Shown: positions 24,675 through 36,974 of the stretch, one piece after another | Layout: each line of letters opens with the position of its first letter | Position numbering within the stretch: the stretch's first letter is position 1 | DNA from: Henckelia pumila | Lineage: Eukaryota; Streptophyta; Magnoliopsida; Lamiales; Gesneriaceae | Length of the DNA: 64,000 nt | Direction: 5' to 3' | Assembly (NCBI RefSeq): GCF_033568475.1 | Contig: NC_133122.1 | Span: 20,405,206-20,469,205 of the forward strand | Made by a program: the position numbers and the translations under genes | The notes under the pieces: generated by a model | The model's database searches: none | The model's input: only the letters and a program-made list of their open reading frames with translations | Told to the model about the DNA's origin: nothing

Positions 24675-24689
24675 TTATTTTAAAGGATT

Positions 24690-27140
24690 CATACGTTATC
24701 ATATACTATAGTCTATCATATATATAAAAAAATTTTAGCAAGGTTCGAATGAATTAACTATCTATTTTTCTCTTTTAAGGAAAGGAACTATCTTTAGAAA
24801 ATGATCATTAATACAAAATAATTTCTCAATTTTTTTTTGAAAAAATAAAATAAAATTTCATTTTTTAATATAATATGATATACAAATGATAAATAGTAAA
24901 AGGGGTACGTGATGGCATTAAATGGTGAATTTGTGGGGAAGCCTGTAGTCCGGGTTTCACGGTACAAGGAGACGAATTTGATAAAGACAACTCCCTTACT
25001 CAGTATTATCAGTGATACGTTACATCTGTTTTCTCATTAAATGTAAATTTTATTTTTTTAAAACTTTAATTTATTTACATGTGGTTATTTTTTTTAGTGT
25101 AAAAATTAAAGAAAATTAGTGCTTATGTTCTTAACTTCTTTAGCTGGGTTTCTTTGTTCTTTTCTTCTTTTTTTTTTTTTAAGAGGTTTAGTTCTTTAGA
25201 TTTCGAATTACATGTAAAACATATTTTTATTTGACTATCTAGAGAATAATATACTATAAAAAATCAAGATTTTTGCATTCAATTCTCATGTATTTATTAT
25301 ATTTAACATTTTTCTCTCTTATCAAGTGTAAAAACTCATAAAAATTATTTAAGAAATTGTATTAGTTCATTGTAACTTTTTCATGAAAAAATAAAGCATA
25401 AATTTGCATGTTGTAATTTGATTTTACATAGTTTGATTGGTAATAACTCACAATAATACAAAGATTGCAACACGGTTGCATGTTCAAAAAATTGCATTAG
25501 AAAAAATAAATTATATAATATATATTATTATATAAAAGTTGAGGACACTATAATAACCATCTTGAGGTCTAAGGACATCAAAATTAGTTATTTCATAATT
25601 ACATTTTCCTATCAATTACGCACTAAATCTCTTTCACTCTTTCATGTTTTACTTTAAAAATATATATATAAATATAAAAAAACTTATCTTTCATACACAC
25701 AAAACGTGTGCATTTTTTGCTAGTCATTATAAAAATTTAAAGACTTTGACGCTTATTTAATTTTCATAAGATAAAATACATATTTCCGGCATTTTCATGT
25801 AGAGTTTGATGTAAAACACTCATATATTTTTTATCATAGATAAATTATATTATATTTTATGCTAATTGATAGATATATACACAGCATGCCTCGTCAAAAG
25901 TCATTTATTACTATTATTGTCATAATAAATGAAGGTTTGTCATGTAATGTAGGCATGTTTGGTAATAGAAGTGGTTGATGTGGACATATCATTTAAATTA
26001 GTTTTTTTAACCACTCATCACTTTCTCAATTCCAAAAAAATTACTCTCTCCCTTCTTTCCCATGTCCCATGTAAAATATTAGTATGATTACTTTATTTTT
26101 TTTAATCAATATATATCCTTATTAAATATATTAAATACTTCGAATAATTTTTTATTCTATTAAAAACATTCACCAACTAATAGTAAATTTTTTCAAAAAA
26201 AAAAAAAACTAAAATTTTCATTTTGAGAAACTTTTTAATCTACATGATGAAAACACACATAAGTCACAAACTTAAATATATATAAGACCAAGACACTAGA
26301 ATAAGTCGACAAGTATGATTAGCACTTGGTCAAGGGTTAGGTATTCTATTCTCCATATAGGAGTTTTTTTGGACTGTTTTATTTCATAGGAGTTGTCTGA
26401 TATAATTTATCTGACTATCGTAATTTACAAACAATTACGTTAATTCGAAAATTTATCTAATATATACCAAAATAAAATAAAATAATCGACGAGTATGGTA
26501 CAAAACGAGTCAGACTGGCAATATCCTATAGGGATCTGTGTGGAGGGATTGAGGTCGGGTTAATAAATCGGATCCTCTATTTGAACCTGAATTTCTGACC
26601 CCTCACCCAAACTGGTCCGGTTATTAGGAAACATAGCCAGTCCTTCCTATTTTCATTTGGATTTTTCAGTGTTCACACTTTCGGCATCTCGAAAAAATTA
26701 TATTTTAACAAATTAAATCGTAACGTTTTTTTTTTGGAATTTGGGCTTGGGCATACTTTTTCACAATCAAACTGCTTCCAGGCCCATGTAGTTAGTCGGC
26801 GTTGGGCTTAAGCTCGGGTCCGATCCATTATTAGTATCCTGCGACGCCAACTCTCCGGTAAGATCAACGACCAGGATTGACCCTCTTATCCTGTCGGCCG
26901 GAATCGACTTTTTCCTAGTTCGAATTTTGGCACGACCCATAGGAAAAATTAGTTTAATGGCAATTTGTTGGATGTCTAGTTTGAATTTATCTATTTGTTT
27001 GGCCTCATTCTACTAAACACATGTCCATTGGTGGATTTAGCAACTGTTTAGTTTAGTAAGCATTTTGTTGCAAAATTTTAGTTGTATTTGTAATTTAGTA
27101 ACATATGTGAAAAAATCTATACATCATTTTTTAAATATAT
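24690..27140. other. AT-rich intergenic DNA with decayed repeats
   Basis: No gene was found. A Helitron-like 3' end lies at 25696-25724. A GC-richer island at about 26740-26940 is not assigned. Confidence 0.4.
25696..25724 (+). mobile_element. Helitron-like 3' terminus
   Basis: A short hairpin (CACAC AAAAC GTGTG, 25696-25710) is followed nine bases later by CTAGT (25720-25724), matching the hairpin plus CTRRT signature of Helitron 3' ends. Similar hairpins occur at 42841-42857 (with ACTAG at 42828-42832, minus strand) and 43117-43133. The base after CTAGT is C rather than the usual T, so it is either decayed or a chance match. Confidence 0.35.
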
Positions 27141-27151
27141 AATATAATATA

Positions 27152-27572
27152 GGGAAAATTGCATATATTACCCTTGAGAAATCTCGGGTTTGCTGATAAT
27201 CCCCTATGAAAATTTTTTAAGCTAGTAACCCCTTAGATTCTAGATATGTAGCAAACAAACCTTTACAACTAAAAAATGACGAATATACCCCTACTTAAAA
27301 ATGATTAAATTAATTTTTTTAATAATTTTATATTTAATTGAATAAAATAATCAAATTTTAGTTAAATAACTATGAAAATTATATATAGTTATTTTATATT
27401 AATATTTTCATTTTTTAAATAGGGGTATTTTCGTCATTTTTTCATTATTTTTAGCTGAAAATGGTGTGCATGATACATATCTAAAATCATAGGGGTTATG
27501 AACTTAAAAAACTTTCATATAAGATTATCAACAAACTCAAGATTTCACAAGGGTAATATATGCAATTTTTCC
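27152..27572. mobile_element. MITE with MULE-like terminal inverted repeats, 421 bp
   Basis: The left end GGGAAAATTGCATATATTAC and the right end GTAATATATGCAATTTTTCC are long inverted repeats, continuing inwards as CCCTTGAGAAATC against GATTTCACAAGGG. The interior is AT-rich and non-coding. The flanks are too AT-rich to identify a target duplication. The ends resemble those of the 42239 element. Confidence 0.68.
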
Positions 27573-27916
27573 TAATAAATTAGCGAACAATAATATTTCG
27601 AAGATGATTAATTTATCTTTCCTTGTTCTTGTTAGTTGGCGTGGAATTTTTTGGAACCCTGAATTGTTTTTGCAGGCAGCCAAATTAATCATGTGTTGAT
27701 CTTAGTCATCTAGGACCCCACCCACTAGCATATTTCTTTTTCACACGTTACTTTATTTTAAATTTAAATTAGAGATTTCAAATAATAATTAATCCATTGC
27801 TGTATTCGATATATTTCCGAAGTAGCTATATGATTTTTATGCAAATGATGGAATCATTTTGTTCAAGAGATTAATTATTCCAAATGGTTAACGTATTTTA
27901 TTAAGCGTGAGGTATC

Positions 27917-28738
27917 TAGGGTGTTTATCGATCGATTTAGTTTTAATTTGTCCAAATTCGGTTTGATTTTCCGATTTCCGATTTATGAAAAATGTAATCC
28001 GAAGTCAAACCGTTTTACTCCAGTTCAGTTCGGTTATGTATTATAATGGACCGGTTTATACGGTTAGGTTTGTTCGATTTGATTAATACATAACACAATA
28101 AAATATAGAGTTGTTCATCGGCCGGTTCGATTTCGTTTTCGGTTTTTTATTTTATTTTTTTTATTTTTATTTTAGAAATATATAATCCGATATTCGAACT
28201 ATTTTTATTCGATTCGGTTTGGTTTTCTACCTAAACGGTTCGATCATTTCGGTCGGTTATTTTGATTTTGATACGATTATTAAAATTAATAATATAAATA
28301 TATTGTAAAATATAATATGTTATCTTTATACATGATTTATTAATAAAAATTTTAAAAATAAATTCTAAATGAATTACATAAACAAAAATCAAATAAAAAT
28401 TACATTAAACAACCATCAATTAATCAACTATGAATTAGGAAAACAACAATGAATTACATAAACAATAATCAACTAAAAATTATTCAAAATAATTATTTAT
28501 TCATTGAATATAATCTCATAACATATATAATATAAATAAAATTACTATTTAATGAAATTTCGGTTTTTTCGATCGGTTCGGTTTTGACATATATAATCCA
28601 AAATCGAATTAAATAAACTTCGGTTTTAAGATTTATATTCGAATTACAAAATACGATTTTCGATTCGGTTCGGTGTTTGACTTTTTCGGTTTGAATTTAC
28701 GATTTTTTTCGATTTTATCCGAAATTTGAAAGCCCTTA
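27917..28738. mobile_element. hAT-type non-autonomous element, 822 bp
   Basis: It begins TAGGGTGTTTATCG and ends AAAGCCCTTA, imperfect inverted ends. Flanks GAGGTATC (27909-27916) and GAGATATC (28739-28746) match at seven of eight bases. The interior has CGGTTCGGTTTT-type sequence near both ends and an AT-rich middle, with no coding capacity. A second start-like end (TAGAGTTGTTCATCGG, near 28107) suggests a nested or chimeric copy. Confidence 0.75.
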
Positions 28739-29042
28739 GAGATATCTATATATAAACTGTGTTTATGATGTGATGCTGATTTTTTCCTAATTTTTTCTTT
28801 TTAGACCTATGCACCCTCTCTCAAAATCCATTTCTTATCTACTTCTCCCACCCTTTTTTTCTCATCCATTCTTTTATCCTTTCACTTCTTATCAATTTCT
28901 GATTAAAACTGATTTTCAATCACAAAAAATAAATTTTTGATAGATTTGAAAAAAAATTAAAACCAAAATCTACAACACAAAAAAAGACAAGGATAAATCA
29001 AGTATTTTAAAATTTAAAAAATTATTAAATAAATAATATATT

Positions 29043-30173
29043 TGTTAGGAAATAAAATATCTAAGTTTCGGTATTTAACAAAACAATTGTTCTCATCAAC
29101 AACAGTAGCAGAAGCCGCGAAACAAAAACAGAAGCAGAAGCAGAAGCAGTAGCAGTAGCAGAAGAGCTTAACAAGGAATAACAAACAATAAATAGAGAGC
29201 AGCAAAAAATAAGAAAGAAAATCAGTAAACAAACAAATCAAACAGAGCAGCAGAAGCAGAAGCGCTTAAAAGTAAAAAAGCAGAAGCAGAAGAAGAATTA
29301 CAACAGACCGAACCAGGTAAATCTATTACCTAAAGGTCTCTGAGTACACCGAGTAGACTCAGATTTGTGCAGTCACAATGTACCTTCTTACAGTGAACTA
29401 AAGGACAAGAAAACGACTATAACAGATGTATTTGAATCAAAGATGACTGTTATCTTGTACATATAAATAGAGACCACAACATACAGAAAAATTGACCGGC
29501 TTATAAGAACTCACACCACTTACAACTCAGCAACGAGCAACTGAACACTTTCAGTTGTTACATGCATACAAGAAGAGTTCGACGCTTACATAAAAGATCA
29601 TATACAGAAGCCGAAGAACACTAGCACACACATCAAGATATATCAAATCTCTTAGGATCACTTTGTGTTACGTGTTGAGTTGTGCAAACTCTGTAAACTA
29701 ATCAGTTGAGTGAACTGACCAAAACACTCTTGTAAGATAAGTCGAGAACTGATTTGTTGAGTCTAGAAGTCTCAGTTGTAGGCAGTAGAGTAAGTCCTAG
29801 CTGAGATGGAGTGTTGCAAGGGTTGTAATACTCAAAGTTTTCTAGTAGTACCTTCTGACAGAACCAGAAGAAGGGGTGACGTAGGAGCAGTTGAGTCTCT
29901 GAACATCCAAAAACAATCTACTGTGTTATTTATTTCTTTTTACATTCACAAACCAGTAGAACCAACTGATGCATACTAATCTCCTAGTTGACCTCTTTCC
30001 ACACAAGTATAGTTGTTGGTCGACTTCTGAGATCCAAGATAAATGAGAGTTCAGTTGCTCACACTACTGAACTCATTAAGCAGCAAAGAGCTACTGCCTC
30101 TAAAAAATCAGCATCAGAACAGTAGTGACTCACTACTTGTCTACCCAGTAGCAGTAGCAATTCGATCCTCACA
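29043..30173. mobile_element. Solo LTR, 1131 bp, perfect 5-bp target duplication
   Basis: It starts TGTTAGGAAATAAAATATC and ends GATCCTCACA, with TG...CA ends. ATATT flanks it on both sides (29038-29042 and 30174-30178). It has a TATA box (CATATAAATAG near 29460) and a GAAGCA/CAGTAG-rich stretch (29105-29290). No internal retrotransposon sequence lies on either side, so it is a solo LTR left by recombination. The superfamily cannot be set without a reference; a long Ty1/copia type is possible. The intact duplication suggests moderate age. Confidence 0.82.
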
Positions 30174-30179
30174 ATATTA

Positions 30180-31680
30180 TATTTATATATCATGATTCAC
30201 ACATGTCACGAGTGTGCTCAGTAGCTAGTGTATATAAACACACACACATATAATCAAATTAAATATATATGATCTTTCTATCTCAATGTAATGACTTAAG
30301 AATGATAATTTTTGTTCGTGTAAAATTCATCCATGTGATTCTTAAGTGGTGATCGAGTTGATGAAGTAGGATAAGATCAATATTTTTTTCAAACGAGCAT
30401 GTCGTAGATAGTTTTTGCATCGCTTACTTGACTAACATAATTTGTATGATAGTATGAAGGTTTATATAGTGCACGACAAAAAATAGCAACGACTAACAAT
30501 GTATTGTTGCTGAATTATATTCATTGAATTTTTTTTACAAAATGATAGGGACCTCATATTGTTTAGAAAGATCCAGGAAATCAATTGAAATAATACGAAG
30601 TTTTGTTTTTTTGGATAGAACATAGACTCACCCGTAAAAGTCGCGCCAAAATACTTGTAGAAAACTTCATTATTTATAGCATCAAACGATCAACATCAAA
30701 GTTAAAAAAAAAAAAGCAAAGGCGTAATAAAAATGATAGGCACATATTCAGTCATACTTCTATCAAATTAATTAATTAAACCGACATACAATAATTAATA
30801 TCTATGTACAAGTTAATAAATGCGTATTTATCGCTATGCAAAGTGCAAACATTTGCGCCGTCAATTTCCTAGGATTTCCATAAATTCCGTGTGTCGCTAT
30901 AATAATAATAATAACAACAAATAATAATAATAATAATAAATATTATATTATTATTATTACTACATGATGATTATGATTATTTATTCTTTTTTTTTTTTTG
31001 AAATTTTTATGATTATTTATTCTGTTGTCCTAAACTAGTGCGAAATTTTAAAATGAAACGTGTATTCTAAACTAAAAATTTATTTTTTGCACATATACGT
31101 ACAGTATAATAATTTCAATTATATAAAAGTTTTTCGTTAAATAATGGAAATTAAGGATGAATTGTACGTATAGCAAAAATATAACATGAAAATAGATGAA
31201 AATATTCGATTCCATACTTCTACAAAATAATTGCAACCAATAAACATGCTACGGAGATAGAGTCGTAAACGACTCAAAACGGTTCATGAACTTTTCGAGC
31301 TAGTTCGATAAATATTTTATCAATATTCGAAGTTATCGAATTCGAATATATTCGAATTTTTTTCAAACCAAACTCGAATGAAAATTATGTTGTTCGATAG
31401 TTCAAAAAAACCATTCACGATATTTTTAGTATTTTATTAATATAATATAATTATATATCTTTAAACCTTTATTATTTGACTTTAATGTTCTGTTAAAAGA
31501 ATCTCCATAATCACTTATTTTTAGAGTTACAAACACTACCTTTTGTTAAAAAAATATCCATAATCACTTATTTTTAAAAGTTGCAAACACTATCTTAATA
31601 TAACCTTTTTAATTTTTTACTAATACTAAGAATATATATATTTTTTAAACAAAGCTCCATAAATTAATGTGTTTATAATT
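30180..31680. other. AT-rich intergenic DNA
   Basis: Contains an (ATA)n/(TTA)n microsatellite near 30899-30960 and a decayed hAT-like single end near 31258-31400 (GTAAACGACTC start, repeated TTCGAA). No gene was seen. Confidence 0.45.
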
Positions 31681-31689
31681 CCAAGGTAT

Positions 31690-32345
31690 TCTTGCTCAAG
31701 CTTATCCCTAGTCCACGTGAAGCACACAGCAAATAACAAATAAATTAATTATTAACCATAAATTCCATTAATAATGAGAAAAAAATAGAGAAATATTCCG
31801 ACCCACCTCAAATTTGGAGTCCATTGAAAAGACAAGAAGCAGGTCAATCTGGAATACCACAGAGGTCTAAAAAGGCTTCTTTGCATGTGATCCTCTTGCC
31901 AGGAAGGAGGCCTTTGGTTGATTTTAAATTTTCGAAAGCACTCAAAATCCCACGTAGGAGAACCATTTAATCAGCTATACTTCATCTTCCTGTGCTGTTT
32001 CTCCACGAAAGATCTCATCTTTTTGTTCCATTTTGTAATCAACTATAAATCTGTTTTAAACTTTGAAGAGAGAGGATTGGTCATTGGTGAGCTTGGCGGC
32101 TAGCACCTACACCTACCTTTTAGATAGAGAAAACAAGGAAATCGAAGGGATTCTGATTAGATCCAGGCTGCCACTTTTGTTTGCTTCACTTAATTTGAGC
32201 ATGTAATAAAACATATGAAATCTTGTACTGGATTTGGGATTTGAGGCTTCTTTTTTTGTGACCTGTTTCTTTGAACTGCCACGAGAATTTGGGCAATTGT
32301 TATTTTTGTTCTTTTTGCCTTTTTGGAGAGTTATTTGGAATTTTG
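31690..32345 (+). other. Upstream region and probable 5' UTR of the kinase gene
   Basis: Less AT-rich than its surroundings, with pyrimidine tracts near 32100-32250 and no convincing coding frame. The transcription start was not fixed. Confidence 0.35.
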
Positions 32346-34909
32346 ATGGGGGTTTGCTGGAGCAACCAGATAAAGGCTGAGAGCCCTTTTCACACTGGTA
32401 CAGGTATAGTTCGAATCATCTTCTCCTGTTTTTAGTTTCTTGATTTATTGAAGGAAAATAATCGTTTGTTTCACCTGAGAAAATGAGGCCGTAGTTTGAA
32501 ATTCTTTTTATTTTTCTTGAAAAACTGATGATGTTTTCTTTATTTTTTATTTTTTATTTTGACGAATATGAGGATTCTCGCCTCCGCTAGATATTGTGGA
32601 TTTGTTTGTTAGTATTTCGTGAATTAAATAGATTTTGCTGTTTTAATTTTTGTAACTTTATCATCTTGTATTCCATACATATGTTTCTCTCATTCAGAAT
32701 TTGTGTCTGTTTTGCTGATCCATAGTTGCTAGTTCAGTAATTGTTGGTCGAAGACAGGTCTACCACTAATTTGAAATTAACTATGACAAGTCTCCCTTGT
32801 TTTTGGGAATTTATTTGACAAATTTCTATTGTCCTGTTGAAAACTGGTTGGTAAATTGAAGTTTCATTAGTTATCCTTAATTTCTACCTCTCTTGGAATA
32901 TATGAAGGTGTGAATTCATCGAAAATGGCCAGTGGAGATGGGACAGAGTTGAGTAATTCAAGTAGCAAAGCTTCATCTGCATCAGTACCTCCGACTCCTC
33001 GAAGTGAGGGTGAGATATTGCAATCTTCAAACTTGAAAAGCTTCACATTCAATGATCTCAAGGCTGCCACAAGAAATTTTCGGCCCGACAGTGTATTAGG
33101 AGAAGGGGGTTTTGGTTCGGTTTTCAAGGGATGGATCGATGAGCAGTCCCTTGCTGCAACGAGGGCCGGCTCTGGTATTGGGATAGCTGTTAAGAGGCTG
33201 AACCAAGAAGGGTGGCAGGGACACAAGGAATGGCTGGTATGTAACGATTGTCTCCTGTTATTGTTACGAATCTTCTAAAAAAACTAACTTGTAGTAGTAT
33301 AAATGTATCCAGGAAAAGCACAACACATGAACTACATGTGACTCGGCTGTAAAAAGCTATATTCACAGCATAATGCTGAGAGTGCTAAAACTCTTATTCA
33401 CCATTCTCATTTCTGATTAGAGTTTTCACTAATAGCCTCTTTATGCAAAAATTCATTAGGTTGATAATGTGCAATCTTACGAATAAATAAATCATAGCAA
33501 AGACATATTGTAATCTTAATAGCATTAAATTTGATTCCAGAATAAGTTTGTCGATTTAAAGGATTAACCGTTTGTAATCGTTAACGCGGATGGTGTAATG
33601 AACTCCCACAATTTTTTTTTAATACATTTTATTGATGTTGTTCTTTTGGATTAACAGGCAGAAATCAACTATCTTGGGCAGCTCCGCCATCCTAATCTTG
33701 TAAAATTAATCGGTTATTGTTTAGAGGACGAACAGAGGCTTTTGGTGTATGAGTTCATGCCAAAGGGTAGCATGGAGAATCACTTATTCAGGAGTGAGTT
33801 TCACATATTCTGACAGTATTCTGACAGGATTTTGCTCATATAATCTTTGCACATTTCGTTTGTTGTGATTGGAAAATAATGTTTGTTTGTGAAAATATTG
33901 TCAAATTGAAAATCTACTGATAGAATGTTATCATCTCAAATTAGGAGGTTCTTATTTCCAACCACTTTCCTGGAGCTTAAGAATGAAAATTGCACTTGGT
34001 GCTGCAAGAGGACTCGCCTTTCTTCATGGTGCTGAGACGAAAGTGATATATAGGGACTTCAAAACTTCTAATATCCTGCTTGATTCAGTATGCATTTTCA
34101 ATTTTTGTGTCTATTATATAATTTTGAATGGCCAGTTCAATGTTTGAATAATGCAAAGTATATTCTTGAGACAACAAATTGCTTAATGCGTTGTGCTCCT
34201 TGTTTTTCCCTTCCATAATTTGTAGAACTACAATGCAAAACTTTCTGACTTTGGGTTGGCGAGAGACGGCCCAACTGGAGATAAGAGTCATGTATCTACA
34301 CGAGTGATGGGAACTTATGGATATGCTGCTCCAGAGTATCTTTCCACAGGTATGGATGGCATGCCAACTCAGAGGCTCTACTCGTTTCATTAATCTAGGA
34401 ACATTTTTTCGTAAACTTTTTCGATACCTTTTCTCTGAATTAGCCAATTTCTTTGTTATTAAGGTCATTTAACTGCAAAGAGCGACGTATACAGCTTTGG
34501 TGTGGTACTATTAGAAATTTTATCTGGTAAGAAAGCCATAGACAAGAATCGTCCGTCAGGGGAACACAATTTAGTTGAGTGGGCGAAACCTTACCTCACC
34601 AACAAGCGTAGGATATTTCATGTCATGGACACCCGTCTTGAAGGGCAATATTCTTTGGGACATGCCATGAAGGCAGCTAATCTCGCACTCCAGTGCCTGA
34701 GCATGGAGGCAAGATCGAGGCCGAATATGGACAATGTGGTAACCGTGTTAGAGCAACTGCAGGACTCGAAGGGCACTTCAAAAAACGGGCAAAGGGAAAA
34801 CCGGAGCAATAAACCAAGCCAACCGAATGTTGAACATAAGTCTGGTAGGACCAACGCTGAAGGAAAACGTTCACCAATGGCTTATCCGAGACCGTCTCTT
34901 TACACATAA
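32346..34909 (+). CDS. PBL9: Receptor-like cytoplasmic kinase, RLCK-VII (APK1/PBL type), six exons, 411 aa
   Basis: Membrane-tethered Ser/Thr kinase relaying signals from receptor kinases, usually in immunity or development. Exons 32346-32403, 32908-33236, 33658-33793, 33945-34087, 34226-34349 and 34464-34909 join in frame. The start [13 protein letters not shown] gives Gly2 for N-myristoylation and Cys4 for palmitoylation. Kinase elements: glycine loop GEGGFGSV (84-91), catalytic Lys115, YRD at 210-212 ([13 protein letters not shown]), DFG at 230-232, activation loop [17 protein letters not shown]. The blocks [28 protein letters not shown] and [20 protein letters not shown] are very close to Arabidopsis APK1A. 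The Lys/Asn/Ser-rich tail ends AYPRPSLYT, like the AYPRPS of APK1A. All key catalytic residues are present. The symbol marks the closest remembered family member; orthology is not tested. Confidence 0.95.
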
Positions 34910-35191
34910 AGCTTCTTCAGCTTAAAGGTGATATTAGCAAGAACTTGTACGTGATATGTATCCATTTATGTGAAGCTTTGTATAGTTTTGTTTTCATGGT
35001 TATGCTTCTTTTTGTACTCGGACAAGATTTATGAGCACCCAGCTTTTCCTGTTCGAGGATTTTGATGCAGACTAGGAAATGTTCTAGAATCAACTTTGTT
35101 TTGGCGATTGTGTAACTCCTATCATGTTTTGATTATTGAAAAATATTACATCAATTTCAGCTATGTAAAGTTGAACGTTTGTTATTTTAAC

Positions 35192-35306
35192 AAAAGTTAT
35201 AGCAGATGGTTATGATGTAATTCTAATCTTTTAAAACATGCAACAACTCAAACGTCTTAGACTTAATCGTTCTTCTAACAGAGCCAATTATTGTACATCA
35301 AAATTC
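35192..35306 (-). mobile_element. TRIM LTR fragment, related to the 8606-8958 element
   Basis: Shares the order TTATAGCAGATGGTTATGAT, ATCTTTTAAAACATGCA and CCAATTATTGTACATCA with the LTRs of the TRIM at 8.6-8.96 kb. Only one copy is present, so it is a solo or broken LTR. Confidence 0.45.
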
Positions 35307-35319
35307 TTCAATATTCAAA

Positions 35320-35985
35320 AAGTTGATTAAGTTGACCGAAACTTGATATTAAAACAAGTACTGGCTGCATTTTTCTTGCTCATTTAACAAATAAAAAGAA
35401 ACGTAATTTATTGGACCTTTTCAAGGATTAAGATGTTACAACATACATATGATGAGAAATGCCTAATCATATAATATATATCATGTAAAGGGCCAATTAA
35501 AATAACAGATATTGTCGCCGAACGTAGCACGGATCGACTTTTTACAAGATTTTTTTGTGTTAAAAACAAATGTTTGTGGGAGTAGGAAGGTGGATACAAA
35601 GTTGTTATGGGGTGATATGTTACTACCTTTTGACACTCTTTTTAACATTATTGCATAGATGAAAGAAGACAAGTCAGCGTAATTTGACTTTATGAATACA
35701 AAAGAGTAAGAGCAAATATAATTGGAATCAAGAAATTAATGGCACCACCCCAATAGTGAAGTGGGGTTAGTTATGAATTAATAAATCTTCCACTTATACC
35801 CGCAATCATGCTTGCTGCTTAATCTACAACCTTATAGTTTTAAAAATAATCGAAAGGACGAAAGGGATACTTTTCAGTCTTAAATTTCGTCGCAGTTATT
35901 AATTGCAAATGAACTTTTTGGCAACTTGCTTTTGGTTCTTTACTTATTAGGCGTTAAATTATATTTTTCGAGAACATAGAAACAA
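35320..35985. other. Spacer between kinase and tRNA gene
   Basis: No gene was recognised. Confidence 0.4.
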
Positions 35986-36058
35986 GCCGTCTTAGCTCAG
36001 CTGGTAGAGCGCGTGGCTTTTAACCACGTGGTCGTGGGTTCGATTCCCACAGACGGCG
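35986..36058 (+). tRNA. trnK-UUU: tRNA-Lys (anticodon UUU)
   Basis: A 73-base cloverleaf: acceptor stem GCCGTCT pairing with AGACGGC, D-arm GCTC..GAGC, anticodon stem CGTGG/CCACG around the loop CTTTTAA (anticodon TTT), T-arm GTGGG TTCGATT CCCAC, discriminator G. Box A (TAGCTCAGCTGG) and box B (GGTTCGATTCC) are intact. There is no intron and CCA is not encoded, as expected for a nuclear gene. A T run for RNA polymerase III termination follows near 36070. It looks functional. Confidence 0.96.
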
Positions 36059-36206
36059 TTGAATTATAGTTTTTATTATTTTATGATTATTATTTATTAT
36101 ATTATATGATTTGCGTTGAATTATAGTTTTTATTATTTTATGATTATTATTTATTATATTATATGATTTAAAAAGCGGCGTTATTTCGATTCCCAGATAC
36201 GCCGTC
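36056..36206 (+). repeat. Tandem 57-bp repeat of the tRNA 3' flank plus tRNA tail remnant
   Basis: 36056-36112 and 36113-36169 look identical, each starting GCGTTGAATTATAG and ending TATATGATTT. They are followed by a diverged tRNA 3' end (TTCGATTCCCAGATACGCCG, near 36184-36203). This suggests a local duplication that included the tRNA end, with decay of one copy. Confidence 0.75.
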
Positions 36207-36209
36207 TCT

Positions 36210-36970
36210 TATTATTATTTATTTATTGAAATCTATTTTTATTTTATTTTAAAAATATAAAACTTAAATTTATAAATAAGCCCTTTTTATTTTTCCCCTA
36301 ACTTCCTCAATGGTTGTGAACAAGACCTTTTTTTTTTTTTTTTTGACAAATTGAATAAGACCTTTTCAAATTCATATTTATCACAATTTCTCGTCAAGTA
36401 ATAATTGAGTGCATGCCCACAAATGTAAATAATTCATTTTCTTAATTGTTTTTATTATCCATCTAGAGTTTGAAAAAAAAAAAATTATACTTCATCTGTC
36501 TCACTCATTTTATTTTTCATCCATTCCAAATATATAATTTAGATTCCGTATTTAATGTTATCTCTTCTATTTTTATTTTTATTTTTTACCAAATTACACA
36601 TATTAAATTAAAACCATCAACTAATTGCACAATTATTTTATTCTATTAAAAAAATTCATTAAACAAGGTAAAATTGAATTTTTTTTCCTAATATTTACTT
36701 TCAAAAATACACTCTTAATCTATGTGAAAACACTTAAACACACACTTCTCTGTATCAACGAGACGAATGTGTAGTATCTTAAAAAAATTGAGTCCAATTT
36801 TTTGAATTGATTTTATTTTTTTAAAAAAAAGTTTTGATGTTTGGATAAAAATTGAAAAATATTATAATTTTTATTTTTTTTAATAGTAGTAGAAACAGAA
36901 TCTAAAAAACCATAAATTCTAGTTTCTAAAAACACCTTTTAAAGTTATTTTAAAACAGTTTCGTAACCTA
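36210..36970. other. AT-rich spacer
   Basis: No gene or complete element was recognised. Confidence 0.4.
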
Positions 36971-36974
36971 ATAG

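Noticed and set aside
31258-31400. Further hAT-like element (GTAAACGACTC start)
   Set aside because: Only one end is recognisable and no target duplication was found.
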